Source: Citrobacter amalonaticus
GTDB taxonomy: Bacteria; Pseudomonadota; Gammaproteobacteria; Enterobacterales; Enterobacteriaceae
NCBI RefSeq assembly: GCF_018252635.1
Contig: NZ_JAGTXM010000008.1
Span: forward strand, 20,984-84,983
Reading direction: 5' to 3'
DNA: 64,000 nt
Shown here: positions 1-9,148 of the stretch, in pieces
Position numbering within the stretch: the first letter of the stretch is position 1
Layout of the letters: the number at the start of each line of letters is the position of its first letter
The notes under the pieces: model-generated
Database searches by the model: none
What the model was told of the DNA's origin: nothing
What the model saw: the letters and a program-made list of their open reading frames with translations, nothing else
Program-made: the position numbers and the translations under genes

Positions 1-380
1 TGTTTGTCGTAACCGTCACCGCCGTAAGCGAGACCCAGCTTCAGGCCGGTTGTCTGTGCCAGCGGCTCGGCATCGGCGTGGATCTGCACGGCTAACTCAC
101 GCGTCGGCGCCATAATTAAGGCGCGCGGCTGGTTCACCTTGCGGTCGTCAATCGCGGGATGAGAGAGAAGATAATGAAACGTTGACGTCAGGAACGCCAT
201 CGTTTTTCCGGTACCGGTTTGCGCCTGCCCTGCAACATCGCGACCAGCCAGCGTAAGCGGCAGCGCGAGGGCCTGAATGGGCGTGCAGTTATGAAATCCT
301 TTGTTTTCAAGGGCTTCAATAACCTTTGGGTGCAGGGCGAAGTCGGAAAACTTCTGTTCTGTTAAATGTGTTTTGCTCAT
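1..380 (-). CDS. rhlB: ATP-dependent RNA helicase RhlB, N-terminal part (cut by window edge)
   Basis: DEAD-box RNA helicase that works with RNase E and PNPase in the RNA degradosome. Only the first 126 or so codons are present; the rest lies left of position 1. The reverse complement begins [20 protein letters not shown] with an ATG at 378-380. It then shows the Q motif region (GFHNCTPIQ), motif I (AQTGTGKT), motif Ia (PTREL) and the GG motif, in the order expected of the RecA-like N-terminal domain. It is divergent from trxA, as in E. coli. The start matches the E. coli RhlB start. Identity is near certain; integrity of the C-terminal half cannot be judged. Confidence 0.95.
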   Translation of the reverse strand, partial: MSKTHLTEQKFSDFALHPKVIEALENKGFHNCTPIQALALPLTLAGRDVAGQAQTGTGKTMAFLTSTFHYLLSHPAIDDRKVNQPRALIMAPTRELAVQIHADAEPLAQTTGLKLGLAYGGDGYDK

Positions 381-486
381 AGTGTGGTAGAATATCAGCT
401 TACTATTGCTTTACGAAAGCGTATCCGGTGAAATAAAGTCAACCTTTAGTTGGTTAATGCTGTACACAAATCATTCATGATGCGTC

Positions 487-554
487 GAGGCGGCAAGCGA
501 ATGCGTCCACAAGAACGTAAATAGTACGTGACTGGGGCGATGAACGCAGCCAAC
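487..554. repeat. Intergenic repeat, copy 1 (rhlB-trxA gap)
   Basis: A stretch of about 68 bp between rhlB and trxA that matches, in reverse orientation, the element at 41751-41820 in the metE leader. Shared blocks include GAGGCGG-AAG at one end, GTGACTGGGG in the middle and AACGCAGCCAAC at the other end. The central hairpin has changed: here ACGTA pairs with TACGT around AATAG, whereas the other copy pairs CTTAC with GTAAG. I recall similar sequences in intergenic regions of other enterobacteria, but this is memory, not a search. Confidence 0.6.
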
Positions 555-619
555 AAAGAGGCAGCTTAAAGGATGATGTGTATACACCAACACACCAGGC
601 TTATTCCTGTGGAGTTTAT

Positions 620-949
620 ATGAGCGATAAAATTATTCACCTGACTGACGACAGTTTTGACACGGATGTACTCAAAGCGGACGGGGCGATCCTCGTTGAT
701 TTCTGGGCAGAGTGGTGCGGACCGTGCAAAATGATCGCCCCGATTCTGGATGAAATCGCTGACGAATATCAGGGCAAATTGACGGTTGCTAAACTGAACA
801 TTGACCAAAACCCAGGCACTGCGCCGAAGTATGGTATCCGTGGCATCCCGACTCTGCTGCTGTTCAAGAACGGTGAGGTTGCAGCGACCAAAGTGGGCGC
901 ACTGTCCAAAGGTCAGCTGAAAGAGTTCCTCGACGCTAACCTGGCGTAA
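620..949 (+). CDS. trxA: Thioredoxin 1
   Basis: Small cytoplasmic dithiol-disulfide oxidoreductase of 109 residues, electron donor to ribonucleotide reductase, methionine sulfoxide reductase and PAPS reductase. The active site is W32-C33-G34-P35-C36 and the cis-proline is P77 in GIPT. The protein appears identical or nearly identical to E. coli TrxA. The reading frame stays open upstream to 578, but the ATG at 620 follows a TGGAG ribosome site at 609-613 and gives the family start MSDKIIHL. The gene lies between divergent rhlB and rho. An imperfect inverted repeat (CGGGCGTC at 952-959 with GACGCCCG at 1002-1009) follows the stop codon but lacks a U-tract. Confidence 0.98.
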
Positions 950-1032
950 GCCGGGCGTCTCATGTTCGGGTGCCCAGGATCCTAATTGATTCGGATGACT
1001 GGACGCCCGACTTGAGTCGTGCTAAGTTAGTG

Positions 1033-1061
1033 TTGACTTCGTATTAAACATACCTTATTAA
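1033..1061 (+). promoter_or_regulatory. Probable sigma-70 promoter of rho
   Basis: TTGACT at 1033-1038 and TATTAA at 1056-1061 are separated by 17 bp. Transcription from here would give a leader of about 220 nt before rho, consistent with the long attenuated rho leader known in E. coli. The assignment is by consensus match only. Confidence 0.55.
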
Positions 1062-1110
1062 GTTTGAATCTTGATAACTCCAATACTTCCCGTTTTTTCT
1101 CGCACGTGAA

Positions 1111-1203
1111 GTGGACAGATTCAGGGCCTTATCATTCAATCCGTCTTGTCGTTTCAGTTCTGCGTACTTTCCTGTGACCAGACAGCGAACAGACATGAGT
1201 TGA
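1111..1203 (+). CDS. rhoL: Possible rho leader peptide (RhoL-like)
   Basis: A 30-codon frame starting with GTG lies in the rho leader and ends 87 bp before the rho start. Its C-terminal part reads NPSCRFSSAY-PVTRQR-DMS, which agrees with my recollection of the 33-residue E. coli RhoL peptide. The N-terminal part differs and no in-frame ATG is available, because a TAA at 1075-1077 closes the frame upstream. No good ribosome site precedes the GTG. The K-12 leader contributes to Rho autoregulation. Conserved coding similarity is seen; translation here is inferred and uncertain. Confidence 0.45.
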   Translation: MDRFRALSFNPSCRFSSAYFPVTRQRTDMS

Positions 1204-1290
1204 TGGCCGTAAACAGGCATGGATGACCCTGCCATACCATTCACAACATTAAGTTCGAGATTTACCCCAAGTTTAAGAACTCACACCACT

Positions 1291-2550
1291 ATGAATCTTA
1301 CCGAATTAAAGAATACGCCGGTTTCTGAGCTGATTACTCTCGGCGAAAATATGGGGCTGGAAAACCTGGCTCGTATGCGTAAGCAGGACATTATTTTTGC
1401 CATCCTGAAGCAGCACGCAAAGAGTGGCGAAGATATCTTTGGTGACGGTGTGCTGGAGATATTGCAGGATGGATTTGGTTTCCTCCGTTCTGCAGACAGC
1501 TCCTACCTCGCCGGCCCTGATGACATCTACGTTTCCCCCAGCCAAATCCGCCGTTTCAACCTCCGCACTGGTGATACCATCTCTGGTAAGATTCGCCCGC
1601 CAAAAGAAGGCGAACGCTACTTTGCGCTGCTAAAAGTTAACGAAGTTAACTACGACAAACCGGAAAACGCCCGTAACAAAATTCTCTTCGAAAACTTAAC
1701 CCCGCTGCACGCAAACTCTCGTCTGCGTATGGAACGTGGTAACGGTTCTACCGAAGACTTAACGGCACGCGTTCTGGATCTGGCTTCGCCAATCGGTCGT
1801 GGTCAGCGTGGCCTGATCGTCGCACCGCCGAAAGCCGGTAAAACCATGCTGCTGCAAAACATTGCGCAGAGCATCGCTTACAACCATCCTGACTGTGTGC
1901 TGATGGTGCTGCTGATCGACGAACGTCCGGAAGAAGTGACCGAGATGCAGCGTCTGGTGAAAGGTGAAGTGGTTGCTTCTACCTTTGACGAACCGGCATC
2001 CCGTCACGTTCAGGTGGCGGAAATGGTGATCGAGAAAGCGAAACGTCTGGTTGAACACAAAAAAGACGTTATCATTCTGCTCGACTCCATCACTCGTCTG
2101 GCGCGTGCTTACAACACCGTGGTTCCGGCCTCCGGTAAAGTGCTGACCGGTGGTGTGGATGCTAACGCCCTGCATCGTCCGAAGCGTTTCTTCGGTGCGG
2201 CACGTAACGTGGAAGAGGGCGGTAGCCTGACCATCATTGCAACGGCGCTGATCGATACCGGCTCTAAGATGGATGAAGTCATCTACGAAGAGTTTAAAGG
2301 CACCGGTAACATGGAATTGCACCTCTCCCGTAAGATTGCTGAAAAACGCGTCTTCCCGGCTATCGACTACAATCGTTCCGGTACCCGTAAAGAAGAGCTG
2401 CTCACCACTCAGGAAGAGCTACAGAAAATGTGGATCCTGCGCAAAATTATTCACCCGATGGGCGAAATCGACGCAATGGAATTCCTCATTAATAAACTGG
2501 CGATGACCAAGACTAACGACGACTTCTTCGACATGATGAAGCGCTCGTAA
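1291..2550 (+). CDS. rho: Transcription termination factor Rho
   Basis: Hexameric RNA-dependent ATPase and helicase that ends Rho-dependent transcripts. The product is 419 residues, the same as E. coli Rho. The N-terminal primary RNA-binding domain includes the RNP1-like GFGFLR at 61-66. The Walker A loop APPKAGKT is at 178-185, followed by the Walker B segment [16 protein letters not shown] and the Q and R loop regions. The frame is open upstream to 1219, but the ATG at 1291 gives the family start [16 protein letters not shown] strong intrinsic terminator follows, so rho is separated from the ECA operon. The rho leader upstream (about 950-1290) is typical of autogenous control. Confidence 0.99.
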   Translation: MNLTELKNTPVSELITLGENMGLENLARMRKQDIIFAILKQHAKSGEDIFGDGVLEILQDGFGFLRSADSSYLAGPDDIYVSPSQIRRFNLRTGDTISGKIRPPKEGERYFALLKVNEVNYDKPENARNKILFENLTPLHANSRLRMERGNGSTEDLTARVLDLASPIGRGQRGLIVAPPKAGKTMLLQNIAQSIAYNHPDCVLMVLLIDERPEEVTEMQRLVKGEVVASTFDEPASRHVQVAEMVIEKAKRLVEHKKDVIILLDSITRLARAYNTVVPASGKVLTGGVDANALHRPKRFFGAARNVEEGGSLTIIATALIDTGSKMDEVIYEEFKGTGNMELHLSRKIAEKRVFPAIDYNRSGTRKEELLTTQEELQKMWILRKIIHPMGEIDAMEFLINKLAMTKTNDDFFDMMKRS

Positions 2551-2565
2551 ATTTGCCTTTAGCCG

Positions 2566-2600
2566 AAAACGCCACGTTTTTACGTGGCGTTTTGCTTTTA
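2566..2600 (+). terminator. Intrinsic terminator of rho
   Basis: A near-perfect inverted repeat AAAACGCCACGT / ACGTGGCGTTTT (2566-2577 and 2582-2593) with a short loop is followed by a T-rich tail (GCTTTTA). It sits 15 bp past the rho stop codon. The A-rich left arm would also let it work weakly on the opposite strand. Confidence 0.85.
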
Positions 2601-2727
2601 TGTCTGTAATCTTAACGACAAATTAACAAATCAGAGGTTATCGTCCTCCGCTGCACGTATGTCAGTCAGTAAGTGCGACGTATGGTTAATAATTATACAA
2701 AACAGACGGTTCGGAGAGGAGTTTCCC

Positions 2728-2756
2728 TTCTGAATACAGGTCTTCGTGGTTATACT
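2728..2756 (+). promoter_or_regulatory. Candidate promoter of the ECA operon
   Basis: TATACT at 2751-2756 is preceded at 17 bp by TTCTGA (2728-2733), a weak -35 match. It lies about 30 bp before the wecA GTG. The 188-bp gap between the rho terminator and wecA must hold the operon promoter, but other AT-rich stretches near 2690 are also possible. Confidence 0.35.
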
Positions 2757-2788
2757 TCTGCTAATAATTTTCTCTGAGAGCACGCATT

Positions 2789-3892
2789 GTGAATTTACTG
2801 ACCGTCAGTACTGATCTCATCAGTATTTTTTTATTCACGACACTGTTCCTGTTTTTTGCGCGCAAGGTCGCAAAAAAGGTCGGTTTAGTGGATAAACCCA
2901 ACTTCCGTAAACGCCACCAGGGATTGATACCGTTGGTTGGGGGCATCTCAGTTTATGCGGGGATTTGTTTCACATTTAGCATTGTGAATGTCTATATTCC
3001 TCACGCGGCTCTCTATCTGGCATGTGCCGGCGTGCTGGTTTTTATCGGCGCCCTGGACGATCGCTTTGATATTAGCGTAAAAATTCGTGCCACCATTCAG
3101 GCTGCTATCGGCGTGATTATGATGGTGGTGGGCAAACTCTATCTCAGCAGCCTGGGTTATATCTTTGGCCCATGGGAGATGGTGCTTGGGCCGTTTGGTT
3201 ATTTCCTCACGCTCTTCGCCGTGTGGGCCGCGATTAACGCCTTCAACATGGTGGATGGTATCGATGGCTTATTAGGCGGACTCTCAAGCGTTTCATTTGC
3301 CGCGATGGGGCTTATTCTGTGGTTTGATGGACAGATAAGTCTGGCTATCTGGTGCTTTGCTATGATCGCCGCCATCCTGCCGTATATCCTGTTGAACCTC
3401 GGTGCACTTGGTCGTCGCTATAAAGTGTTTATGGGGGACGCCGGCAGTACGCTGATTGGCTTCACCGTTATCTGGATCCTCCTCGAAACGACTCAGGGCC
3501 AAACCCATCCGATAAGCCCGGTTACCGCGCTGTGGATCATCGCCATTCCGCTGATGGACATGGTGGCCATCATGTATCGTCGTCTGCGTAAAGGGATGAG
3601 CCCATTCTCGCCAGACCGTCAGCATATTCATCATTTGATCATGCGTGCAGGGTTTACTTCTCGTCAGGCGTTTGTCCTGATTACGCTTGCCGCTGCAATA
3701 CTGGCCTCAATTGGTGTGCTGGCAGAATATTCTCATTTTGTCCCGGAATGGGTCATGTTGGTGCTCTTTTTGCTAGCATTCTTCCTCTACGGTTACTGCA
3801 TTAAGCGTGCCTGGAAGGTGGCAAGGTTCATTAAGCGCCTGAAGCGCAGATTACGAAGAAACCGTGATAACAATCCAAAATTAACCAAGTAA
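2789..3892 (+). CDS. wecA: UDP-GlcNAc:undecaprenyl-phosphate GlcNAc-1-phosphate transferase
   Basis: Inner-membrane enzyme that starts ECA, and many O-antigens, by moving GlcNAc-1-phosphate from UDP-GlcNAc to undecaprenyl phosphate. The protein has 367 residues with about 11 hydrophobic segments. It carries the family marks D90-D91 in GALDDRFD, the NAFNMVDGIDGL segment, VFMGDAGST, and the HIHH motif in the last large cytoplasmic loop. The C-terminus is strongly basic. The start is GTG at 2789, matching E. coli WecA in length. First gene of the ECA operon. Confidence 0.98.
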   Translation: MNLLTVSTDLISIFLFTTLFLFFARKVAKKVGLVDKPNFRKRHQGLIPLVGGISVYAGICFTFSIVNVYIPHAALYLACAGVLVFIGALDDRFDISVKIRATIQAAIGVIMMVVGKLYLSSLGYIFGPWEMVLGPFGYFLTLFAVWAAINAFNMVDGIDGLLGGLSSVSFAAMGLILWFDGQISLAIWCFAMIAAILPYILLNLGALGRRYKVFMGDAGSTLIGFTVIWILLETTQGQTHPISPVTALWIIAIPLMDMVAIMYRRLRKGMSPFSPDRQHIHHLIMRAGFTSRQAFVLITLAAAILASIGVLAEYSHFVPEWVMLVLFLLAFFLYGYCIKRAWKVARFIKRLKRRLRRNRDNNPKLTK

Positions 3893-3903
3893 ATGAGGGT
3901 GCG

Positions 3904-4950
3904 ATGACTCAACCATTACCGGGGGCACACGCTGTGAGCGTTGAAAATGAACTGGATATTCGTGGGTTGTTTCGTACCTTGTGGGCCGGAAAGGTGTGGA
4001 TTGTCGGTATCGCGCTGTTATTCGCGCTAATCGCGCTGGCATATACTTTTTTTGCTCGTCAGGAGTGGAGCGCCACCGCGATCTCCGATCGCCCCACGGT
4101 GAATATGCTGGGCGGGTACTATTCTCAACAGCAGTTTTTGCGGAATCTGGATACGAAATCTGACAACGCGTCAGGCGATCAGCCTTCGGTTATGGATGAA
4201 GCCTATAAAGAGTTCGTGATGCAGCTGGCCTCCTGGGATACGCGTCGCGACTTCTGGCTGCAAACCGACTATTACAAGCAGAGGATGGTTGGCAATAGCA
4301 AAGCCGACGCCGCCATGCTGGATGAGATGATCAATAATATTCAGTTCACTCCCGGTGATTTTGCCCGCGCAATCAACGACAGCGTCAAGCTTATTGCCGA
4401 AACTGCGCCTGATGCGAACAATTTGCTGCGACAGTACGTCGCGTTCTCCAGCCAGCGTGCGGCAAGCCATCTTAACGAAGAACTAAAAGGCGCATGGGCC
4501 GCGCGGACCGTGCAAATGAAAGCACAGGTCAAACGTCAGGAAGAGGTGGCGAAAGCGATTTTCTCCCGTCGCGTGAGCAGTATTGAGCAGGCGCTTAAAA
4601 TTGCTGAACAGCATAATATCTCCCGTAGTGCGACCGATGTGCCAGCGGATGAATTACCAGATTCAGAGCTGTTTTTGCTCGGACGTCCGATGCTCCAGGC
4701 TCGCCTTGAAAATTTACAGGCGGTCGGCCCTTCTTTCGATCTGGACTACTTCCAGAATCGAGCCATGCTAAATACATTGAATGTGGGCCCAACCCTGGAT
4801 CCACGTTTTCAGACCTATCGCTATTTGCGTACACCGGAAGAACCGGTAAAACGCGATAGCCCGCGCCGTGCCTTCCTGATGGTGATGTGGGGCATCGTGG
4901 GGGGGCTTATCGGCGCAGGCGTTGCGTTAACCCGCCGCCGCGCGATCTAG
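3904..4950 (+). CDS. wzzE: ECA polysaccharide chain-length modulator WzzE
   Basis: Polysaccharide co-polymerase that sets the modal length of ECA chains made by WzyE. It is 348 residues long. A transmembrane segment lies near residues 30-50 ([21 protein letters not shown]) and a second near the C-terminus ([19 protein letters not shown]). The large periplasmic domain between them is helical with coiled-coil character, the standard Wzz layout. It starts 11 bp after wecA. A run of seven G occurs in the codons for the second membrane segment (about 4899-4905), a minor slippage risk. Confidence 0.96.
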   Translation: MTQPLPGAHAVSVENELDIRGLFRTLWAGKVWIVGIALLFALIALAYTFFARQEWSATAISDRPTVNMLGGYYSQQQFLRNLDTKSDNASGDQPSVMDEAYKEFVMQLASWDTRRDFWLQTDYYKQRMVGNSKADAAMLDEMINNIQFTPGDFARAINDSVKLIAETAPDANNLLRQYVAFSSQRAASHLNEELKGAWAARTVQMKAQVKRQEEVAKAIFSRRVSSIEQALKIAEQHNISRSATDVPADELPDSELFLLGRPMLQARLENLQAVGPSFDLDYFQNRAMLNTLNVGPTLDPRFQTYRYLRTPEEPVKRDSPRRAFLMVMWGIVGGLIGAGVALTRRRAI

Positions 4951-5005
4951 CACGACTGCCGCAGTGAGGGGCTGGGCCCTCACTGACTATTCGAAGAGAA
5001 TCGAT

Positions 5006-6136
5006 GTGAAAGTACTGACTGTATTTGGCACGCGTCCGGAAGCCATTAAAATGGCACCTCTGGTTCATGCGCTGGCAAAGGATCCTGATTTCGACGCCAA
5101 AGTTTGCGTCACCGCGCAACACCGGGAGATGCTCGATCAGGTATTAACCCTTTTTTCCATTGTTCCTGACTACGATCTCAACATCATGCAGCCAGGTCAG
5201 GGGTTAACCGAAATTACCTGTCGGATACTGGAAGGGCTGAAGCCTATCCTCGCTGACTTCAAGCCGGATGTGGTGCTGGTACACGGAGATACCACCACCA
5301 CGATTGCGACCAGTCTGGCCGCGTTTTACCAACGCATACCGGTAGGTCATGTCGAAGCCGGGTTACGCACTGGCGATCTCTATTCCCCGTGGCCGGAAGA
5401 GGCAAACCGTACGCTGACCGGGCATCTGGCGATGTATCACTTTGCGCCAACGGAAAACTCGCGGCAAAACCTGTTGCGCGAGAATATCGCCGACAGCCGC
5501 ATCTTTGTGACTGGCAATACGGTGATCGACGCGCTGATCTGGGTACGTGATCGCGTTCTGGCAAGCGATACGTTGCGTTCAGAACTGGCCGAGCAGTATC
5601 CATTCCTCTGCTCGAATAAAAAGCTAATCCTGGTGACCGGTCATCGTCGCGAAAGTTTTGGTCGCGGATTTGAGCAGATTTGCCACGCACTGGCGGAGAT
5701 TGCGGCCGCCAATCAGGATGTGCAGATTGTCTATCCGGTACACCTGAATCCGAACGTCAGCGAACCAGTAAACCGTATTCTCGGCCATGTTAACAACGTC
5801 ATGCTGATTGAACCGCAGGACTATCTGCCCTTTGTCTGGCTGATGAACCACGCATGGCTGATTCTGACGGACTCCGGTGGGATTCAGGAAGAGGCGCCGT
5901 CACTGGGTAAACCCGTGCTGGTAATGCGTGAAACAACCGAACGACCTGAGGCCATCACTGCAGGAACCGTGCGCCTGGTTGGGACAGATCCACTGCGCAT
6001 TGTCGAAGAAGTCACGCGTTTGCTGCATGACGAAAACGAATATCAGGCCATGAGCCGCGCCCATAATCCTTACGGCGACGGGCAGGCTTGTGGCCGCATT
6101 TTAGACGCGTTAAAAAACAATCGGGTATCGCTATGA
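5006..6136 (+). CDS. wecB: UDP-N-acetylglucosamine 2-epimerase
   Basis: Cytoplasmic enzyme that converts UDP-GlcNAc to UDP-ManNAc, the first step toward the ManNAcA residue of ECA. The protein has 376 residues, as in E. coli. It has the GT-B-like fold markers [13 protein letters not shown] at the N-terminus, D95 (HGDTTTT), E117 (HVEAGLR) and E131 (PEEANR), TGHRRES, and [11 protein letters not shown] near the C-terminus. The GTG at 5006 is chosen because it gives the conserved start [10 protein letters not shown]; an upstream ATG at 4964 would add 14 unlike residues. Its stop overlaps the wecC start by 4 bp. Confidence 0.97.
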   Translation: MKVLTVFGTRPEAIKMAPLVHALAKDPDFDAKVCVTAQHREMLDQVLTLFSIVPDYDLNIMQPGQGLTEITCRILEGLKPILADFKPDVVLVHGDTTTTIATSLAAFYQRIPVGHVEAGLRTGDLYSPWPEEANRTLTGHLAMYHFAPTENSRQNLLRENIADSRIFVTGNTVIDALIWVRDRVLASDTLRSELAEQYPFLCSNKKLILVTGHRRESFGRGFEQICHALAEIAAANQDVQIVYPVHLNPNVSEPVNRILGHVNNVMLIEPQDYLPFVWLMNHAWLILTDSGGIQEEAPSLGKPVLVMRETTERPEAITAGTVRLVGTDPLRIVEEVTRLLHDENEYQAMSRAHNPYGDGQACGRILDALKNNRVSL

Positions 6137-7395
6137 GTTTTTCTACCATTTCCGTTATTGGGCTGGGTTATATCGGGTTGCCGACAGCGGCTGCCTTTGC
6201 TTCGCGCCAAAAGCAGGTGATAGGGGTGGACGTTAACCCGCATGCGGTGGAGACCATCAACCGCGGTGAGATCCATATTGTCGAACCGGATCTGGATAAA
6301 GTGGTGAAAACGGCGGTGGAAGGCGGTTTTCTGCGCGCCTCCACCACGCCGGTTGCGGCGGATGCGTACCTGATTGCGGTTCCAACACCGTTTAAAGGTG
6401 AGCATGAACCTGACATGGCCTTTGTCGAGGCGGCGGCGAAATCCGTTGCGCCGGTGCTTAAAAAGGGCGCTCTGGTGATCCTCGAGTCAACCTCTCCGGT
6501 TGGCGCAACCGAACAGATGGCGGCGTGGTTGGCTGAAATGCGTTCGGATCTCACTTTCCCGCAGCAGGCGGGTGAGCAGGCAGATGTGAATATCGCCTAT
6601 TGCCCTGAGCGCGTGCTGCCGGGTCAGGTAATGGTTGAACTGATCAAGAATGACCGCGTTATTGGCGGCATGACGCCCGTGTGTTCGGCGCGTGCCAGCG
6701 AGCTGTACAAGATATTTCTTGAGGGCGAGTGCGTGGTCACCAATTCCCGAACCGCCGAAATGTGCAAGCTGACAGAAAACAGCTTCCGCGACGTCAATAT
6801 CGCTTTTGCTAACGAACTGTCGCTGATTTGCGCTGAGCAGGGGATTAACGTCTGGGAACTGATTCGCCTGGCAAATCGTCATCCACGCGTCAATATTCTC
6901 CAGCCAGGACCGGGCGTCGGCGGGCACTGTATTGCTGTCGACCCGTGGTTTATTGTGGCGCAGAATCCACAGCAGTCGCGCCTGATTCGTACCGCGCGTG
7001 AAGTAAACGACGGTAAGCCACACTGGGTTGTTGATCAGGTGAAAGCCGCCGTTGCAGACTGTCTGGCGGCGACGGACAAGCGCGCCAGTGAAGTGAAAAT
7101 CGCCTGCTTTGGTCTTGCATTCAAACCCAATATCGACGATCTGCGTGAAAGCCCGGCAATGGGGATCGCAAAAAGTATCGCCCAGTGGCACAGCGGTGAA
7201 ACGCTGGTGGTTGAACCGAACATCCACCAGTTGCCGAAAAAGCTGGATGGTCTTTGCACACTTGCAGAACTGAACGACGCGCTGGCGACTGCCGACGTGC
7301 TGGTAATGCTGGTCGATCATCGCCAGTTTAAAGCTATTCAGGGTGATGCGGTGCTGCAGCAGTACGTCGTGGATACCAAAGGAGTGTGGCGTTAA
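6133..7395 (+). CDS. wecC: UDP-N-acetyl-D-mannosamine dehydrogenase
   Basis: NAD-dependent enzyme that oxidises UDP-ManNAc to UDP-ManNAcA for ECA. The product is 420 residues, the E. coli length. The N-terminal Rossmann motif is [10 protein letters not shown] at residues 10-19. The central part has the catalytic-cysteine segment [14 protein letters not shown]. The C-terminal UDP-binding domain has [17 protein letters not shown]. The ATG at 6133 overlaps the wecB stop (ATGA), which implies translational coupling. Its stop overlaps the rffG start by 1 bp. Confidence 0.98.
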   Translation: MSFSTISVIGLGYIGLPTAAAFASRQKQVIGVDVNPHAVETINRGEIHIVEPDLDKVVKTAVEGGFLRASTTPVAADAYLIAVPTPFKGEHEPDMAFVEAAAKSVAPVLKKGALVILESTSPVGATEQMAAWLAEMRSDLTFPQQAGEQADVNIAYCPERVLPGQVMVELIKNDRVIGGMTPVCSARASELYKIFLEGECVVTNSRTAEMCKLTENSFRDVNIAFANELSLICAEQGINVWELIRLANRHPRVNILQPGPGVGGHCIAVDPWFIVAQNPQQSRLIRTAREVNDGKPHWVVDQVKAAVADCLAATDKRASEVKIACFGLAFKPNIDDLRESPAMGIAKSIAQWHSGETLVVEPNIHQLPKKLDGLCTLAELNDALATADVLVMLVDHRQFKAIQGDAVLQQYVVDTKGVWR

Positions 7396-8462
7396 TGAAA
7401 CGGATTCTGGTGACTGGGGGCGCAGGCTTCATTGGCTCAGCAGTGGTAAGGCATATCATTAATGAGACGACAGATGCTGTAGTGGTGGTGGATAAACTCA
7501 CCTACGCCGGCAATCTGATGTCGCTGGCACCGGTTGCGCAGAGCGAGCGCTTTGCTTTCGAGAAAGTGGATATTTGCGATCGCTCCTCGCTGGATAGGGT
7601 TTTTCAACAGTATCAGCCAGACTGTGTGATGCACCTGGCCGCCGAAAGCCATGTCGATCGCTCTATCGATGGTCCGGCAGCATTTATTGAAACCAACATC
7701 GTTGGCACCTACACGTTGCTGGAAGCGGCGCGAGCGTACTGGAGTGAACTGGCTGATGAGAAAAAATCGGCGTTTCGCTTCCATCATATTTCCACGGACG
7801 AGGTATATGGCGATCTGCATTCGGCGGATGATTTCTTTACCGAGACGACGCCGTACGCCCCCAGCAGCCCCTATTCCGCGTCAAAAGCCAGCAGCGATCA
7901 CCTGGTGCGCGCCTGGCTGCGTACCTACGGTTTCCCGACGCTTATTACCAACTGCTCCAACAACTATGGCCCATATCACTTCCCGGAAAAACTGATCCCG
8001 CTGATGATTCTCAATGCATTGGCGGGCAAACCGCTGCCGGTGTATGGCAATGGGCAGCAGATTCGCGACTGGTTGTATGTTGACGATCACGCCAGAGCGC
8101 TGTATTGCGTAGCGACCACCGGTGAAGTCGGTGAAACGTATAATATCGGGGGTCATAACGAGCGTAAGAATCTGGACGTGGTTGAGGCGATTTGCGACCT
8201 GCTGGAAGAGCTGGCACCAGAAAAACCACAGGGCATCGCGCAGTATCGCGATCTGATTACCTTTGTGGATGACCGTCCAGGGCATGACTTACGTTACGCC
8301 ATTGATGCGTCAAAAATCGCCCGTGAGCTTGGCTGGATGCCGCAGGAAACCTTTGAAACGGGCATGCGTAAAACTGTGCAGTGGTATCTGGCAAACGAAG
8401 CCTGGTGGAAGCCCGTGCAGGATGGCAGCTACCAGGGACAACGTTTAGGTCTGAAGGGCTAA
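7395..8462 (+). CDS. rffG: dTDP-glucose 4,6-dehydratase 2
   Basis: Extended short-chain dehydrogenase (RmlB family) that makes dTDP-4-keto-6-deoxyglucose for the Fuc4NAc sugar of ECA. It has 355 residues. The NAD motif GGAGFIG is at residues 8-14, the catalytic T134-D135-E136 in [10 protein letters not shown], and the Y160-xxx-K164 pair in PYSASKA. Its substrate comes from glucose-1-phosphate thymidylyltransferase, whose gene rffH normally follows rffG in this operon but is missing here. wecD begins 4 bp after the rffG stop. Confidence 0.97.
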   Translation: MKRILVTGGAGFIGSAVVRHIINETTDAVVVVDKLTYAGNLMSLAPVAQSERFAFEKVDICDRSSLDRVFQQYQPDCVMHLAAESHVDRSIDGPAAFIETNIVGTYTLLEAARAYWSELADEKKSAFRFHHISTDEVYGDLHSADDFFTETTPYAPSSPYSASKASSDHLVRAWLRTYGFPTLITNCSNNYGPYHFPEKLIPLMILNALAGKPLPVYGNGQQIRDWLYVDDHARALYCVATTGEVGETYNIGGHNERKNLDVVEAICDLLEELAPEKPQGIAQYRDLITFVDDRPGHDLRYAIDASKIARELGWMPQETFETGMRKTVQWYLANEAWWKPVQDGSYQGQRLGLKG

Positions 8463-8466
8463 TGAC

Positions 8467-9144
8467 GTGCACGTCCACGCCAGTATTGAGCCGCTGGGCT
8501 GGGAAAACCGCTTCTTTGGGGTGAACAGTGCGATTGTCCGGCTGGACCTGGCGGCACCGTTATTAACCGCTGAAGTTTTACAGCCCTGGTCACGGGTGCA
8601 GGCTAAAATTCCGGCGGCCAATACTGCCGCGCTGGATGCTTTGCAACACCTGGGATTTGCGCTGGTGGAAGGGGAAGTCGACCTTGTTCTCCCTGTCGGG
8701 AAATACGACGGCCAAACTGGCGCGGAAATTGCACAATTAGCCGATATCGCCGCATTACGTCAGCATGCAGCGGTGGCCTTTGCGCAAAGTCGTTTTCGGG
8801 CGCCGTGGTATGCGTCTGACGCTAGCGCCCGCTTTTATGCGCAGTGGATTGAAAACGCGGTACGCGGCACGTTTGATCATCAGTGTCTGGTTCTTCGCAC
8901 CTCAAATGGGGACATTCGCGGCTATGTCTCGCTGCGTGAACTTAATGGCAGCGATGCGCGTATTGGTTTGCTCGCCGGGCGCGGAGCCGGAGCAGAGTTG
9001 ATGCAGGCCGCGCTGGGCTGGGCGCAGGCGCGCGGTAAAACAACATTGCGGGTGGCGACCCAGATGGGCAACACCGCCGCGCTTAAACGTTATATTCAAA
9101 GCGGTGCGAATGTGGAAAGCACTGCGTACTGGTTATACAGGTGA
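8467..9144 (+). CDS. wecD: dTDP-fucosamine acetyltransferase
   Basis: GNAT-family acetyltransferase (also called rffC) that acetylates dTDP-4-amino-4,6-dideoxygalactose to dTDP-Fuc4NAc for ECA. The protein has 225 residues. The acetyl-CoA fold region contains [25 protein letters not shown] and the C-terminal [13 protein letters not shown] segment typical of WecD. The start is taken as GTG at 8467 because residues from ASIEPL onward line up with E. coli WecD. It directly follows rffG, with no rffH between. The stop is 4 bp before the wecE ATG. Confidence 0.94.
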   Translation: MHVHASIEPLGWENRFFGVNSAIVRLDLAAPLLTAEVLQPWSRVQAKIPAANTAALDALQHLGFALVEGEVDLVLPVGKYDGQTGAEIAQLADIAALRQHAAVAFAQSRFRAPWYASDASARFYAQWIENAVRGTFDHQCLVLRTSNGDIRGYVSLRELNGSDARIGLLAGRGAGAELMQAALGWAQARGKTTLRVATQMGNTAALKRYIQSGANVESTAYWLYR

Positions 9145-9148
9145 CAAC

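Noticed and set aside
6487-7320. Long open frame (277 codons) on the minus strand opposite wecC
   Set aside because: It lies wholly inside the well-supported wecC gene, has no family features and an amino-acid make-up typical of antisense frames in GC-rich coding DNA.
8440-8480. A hidden rffH remnant or frameshifted pseudogene between rffG and wecD
   Set aside because: Only 4 bp separate the two genes, so there is no room for any remnant.
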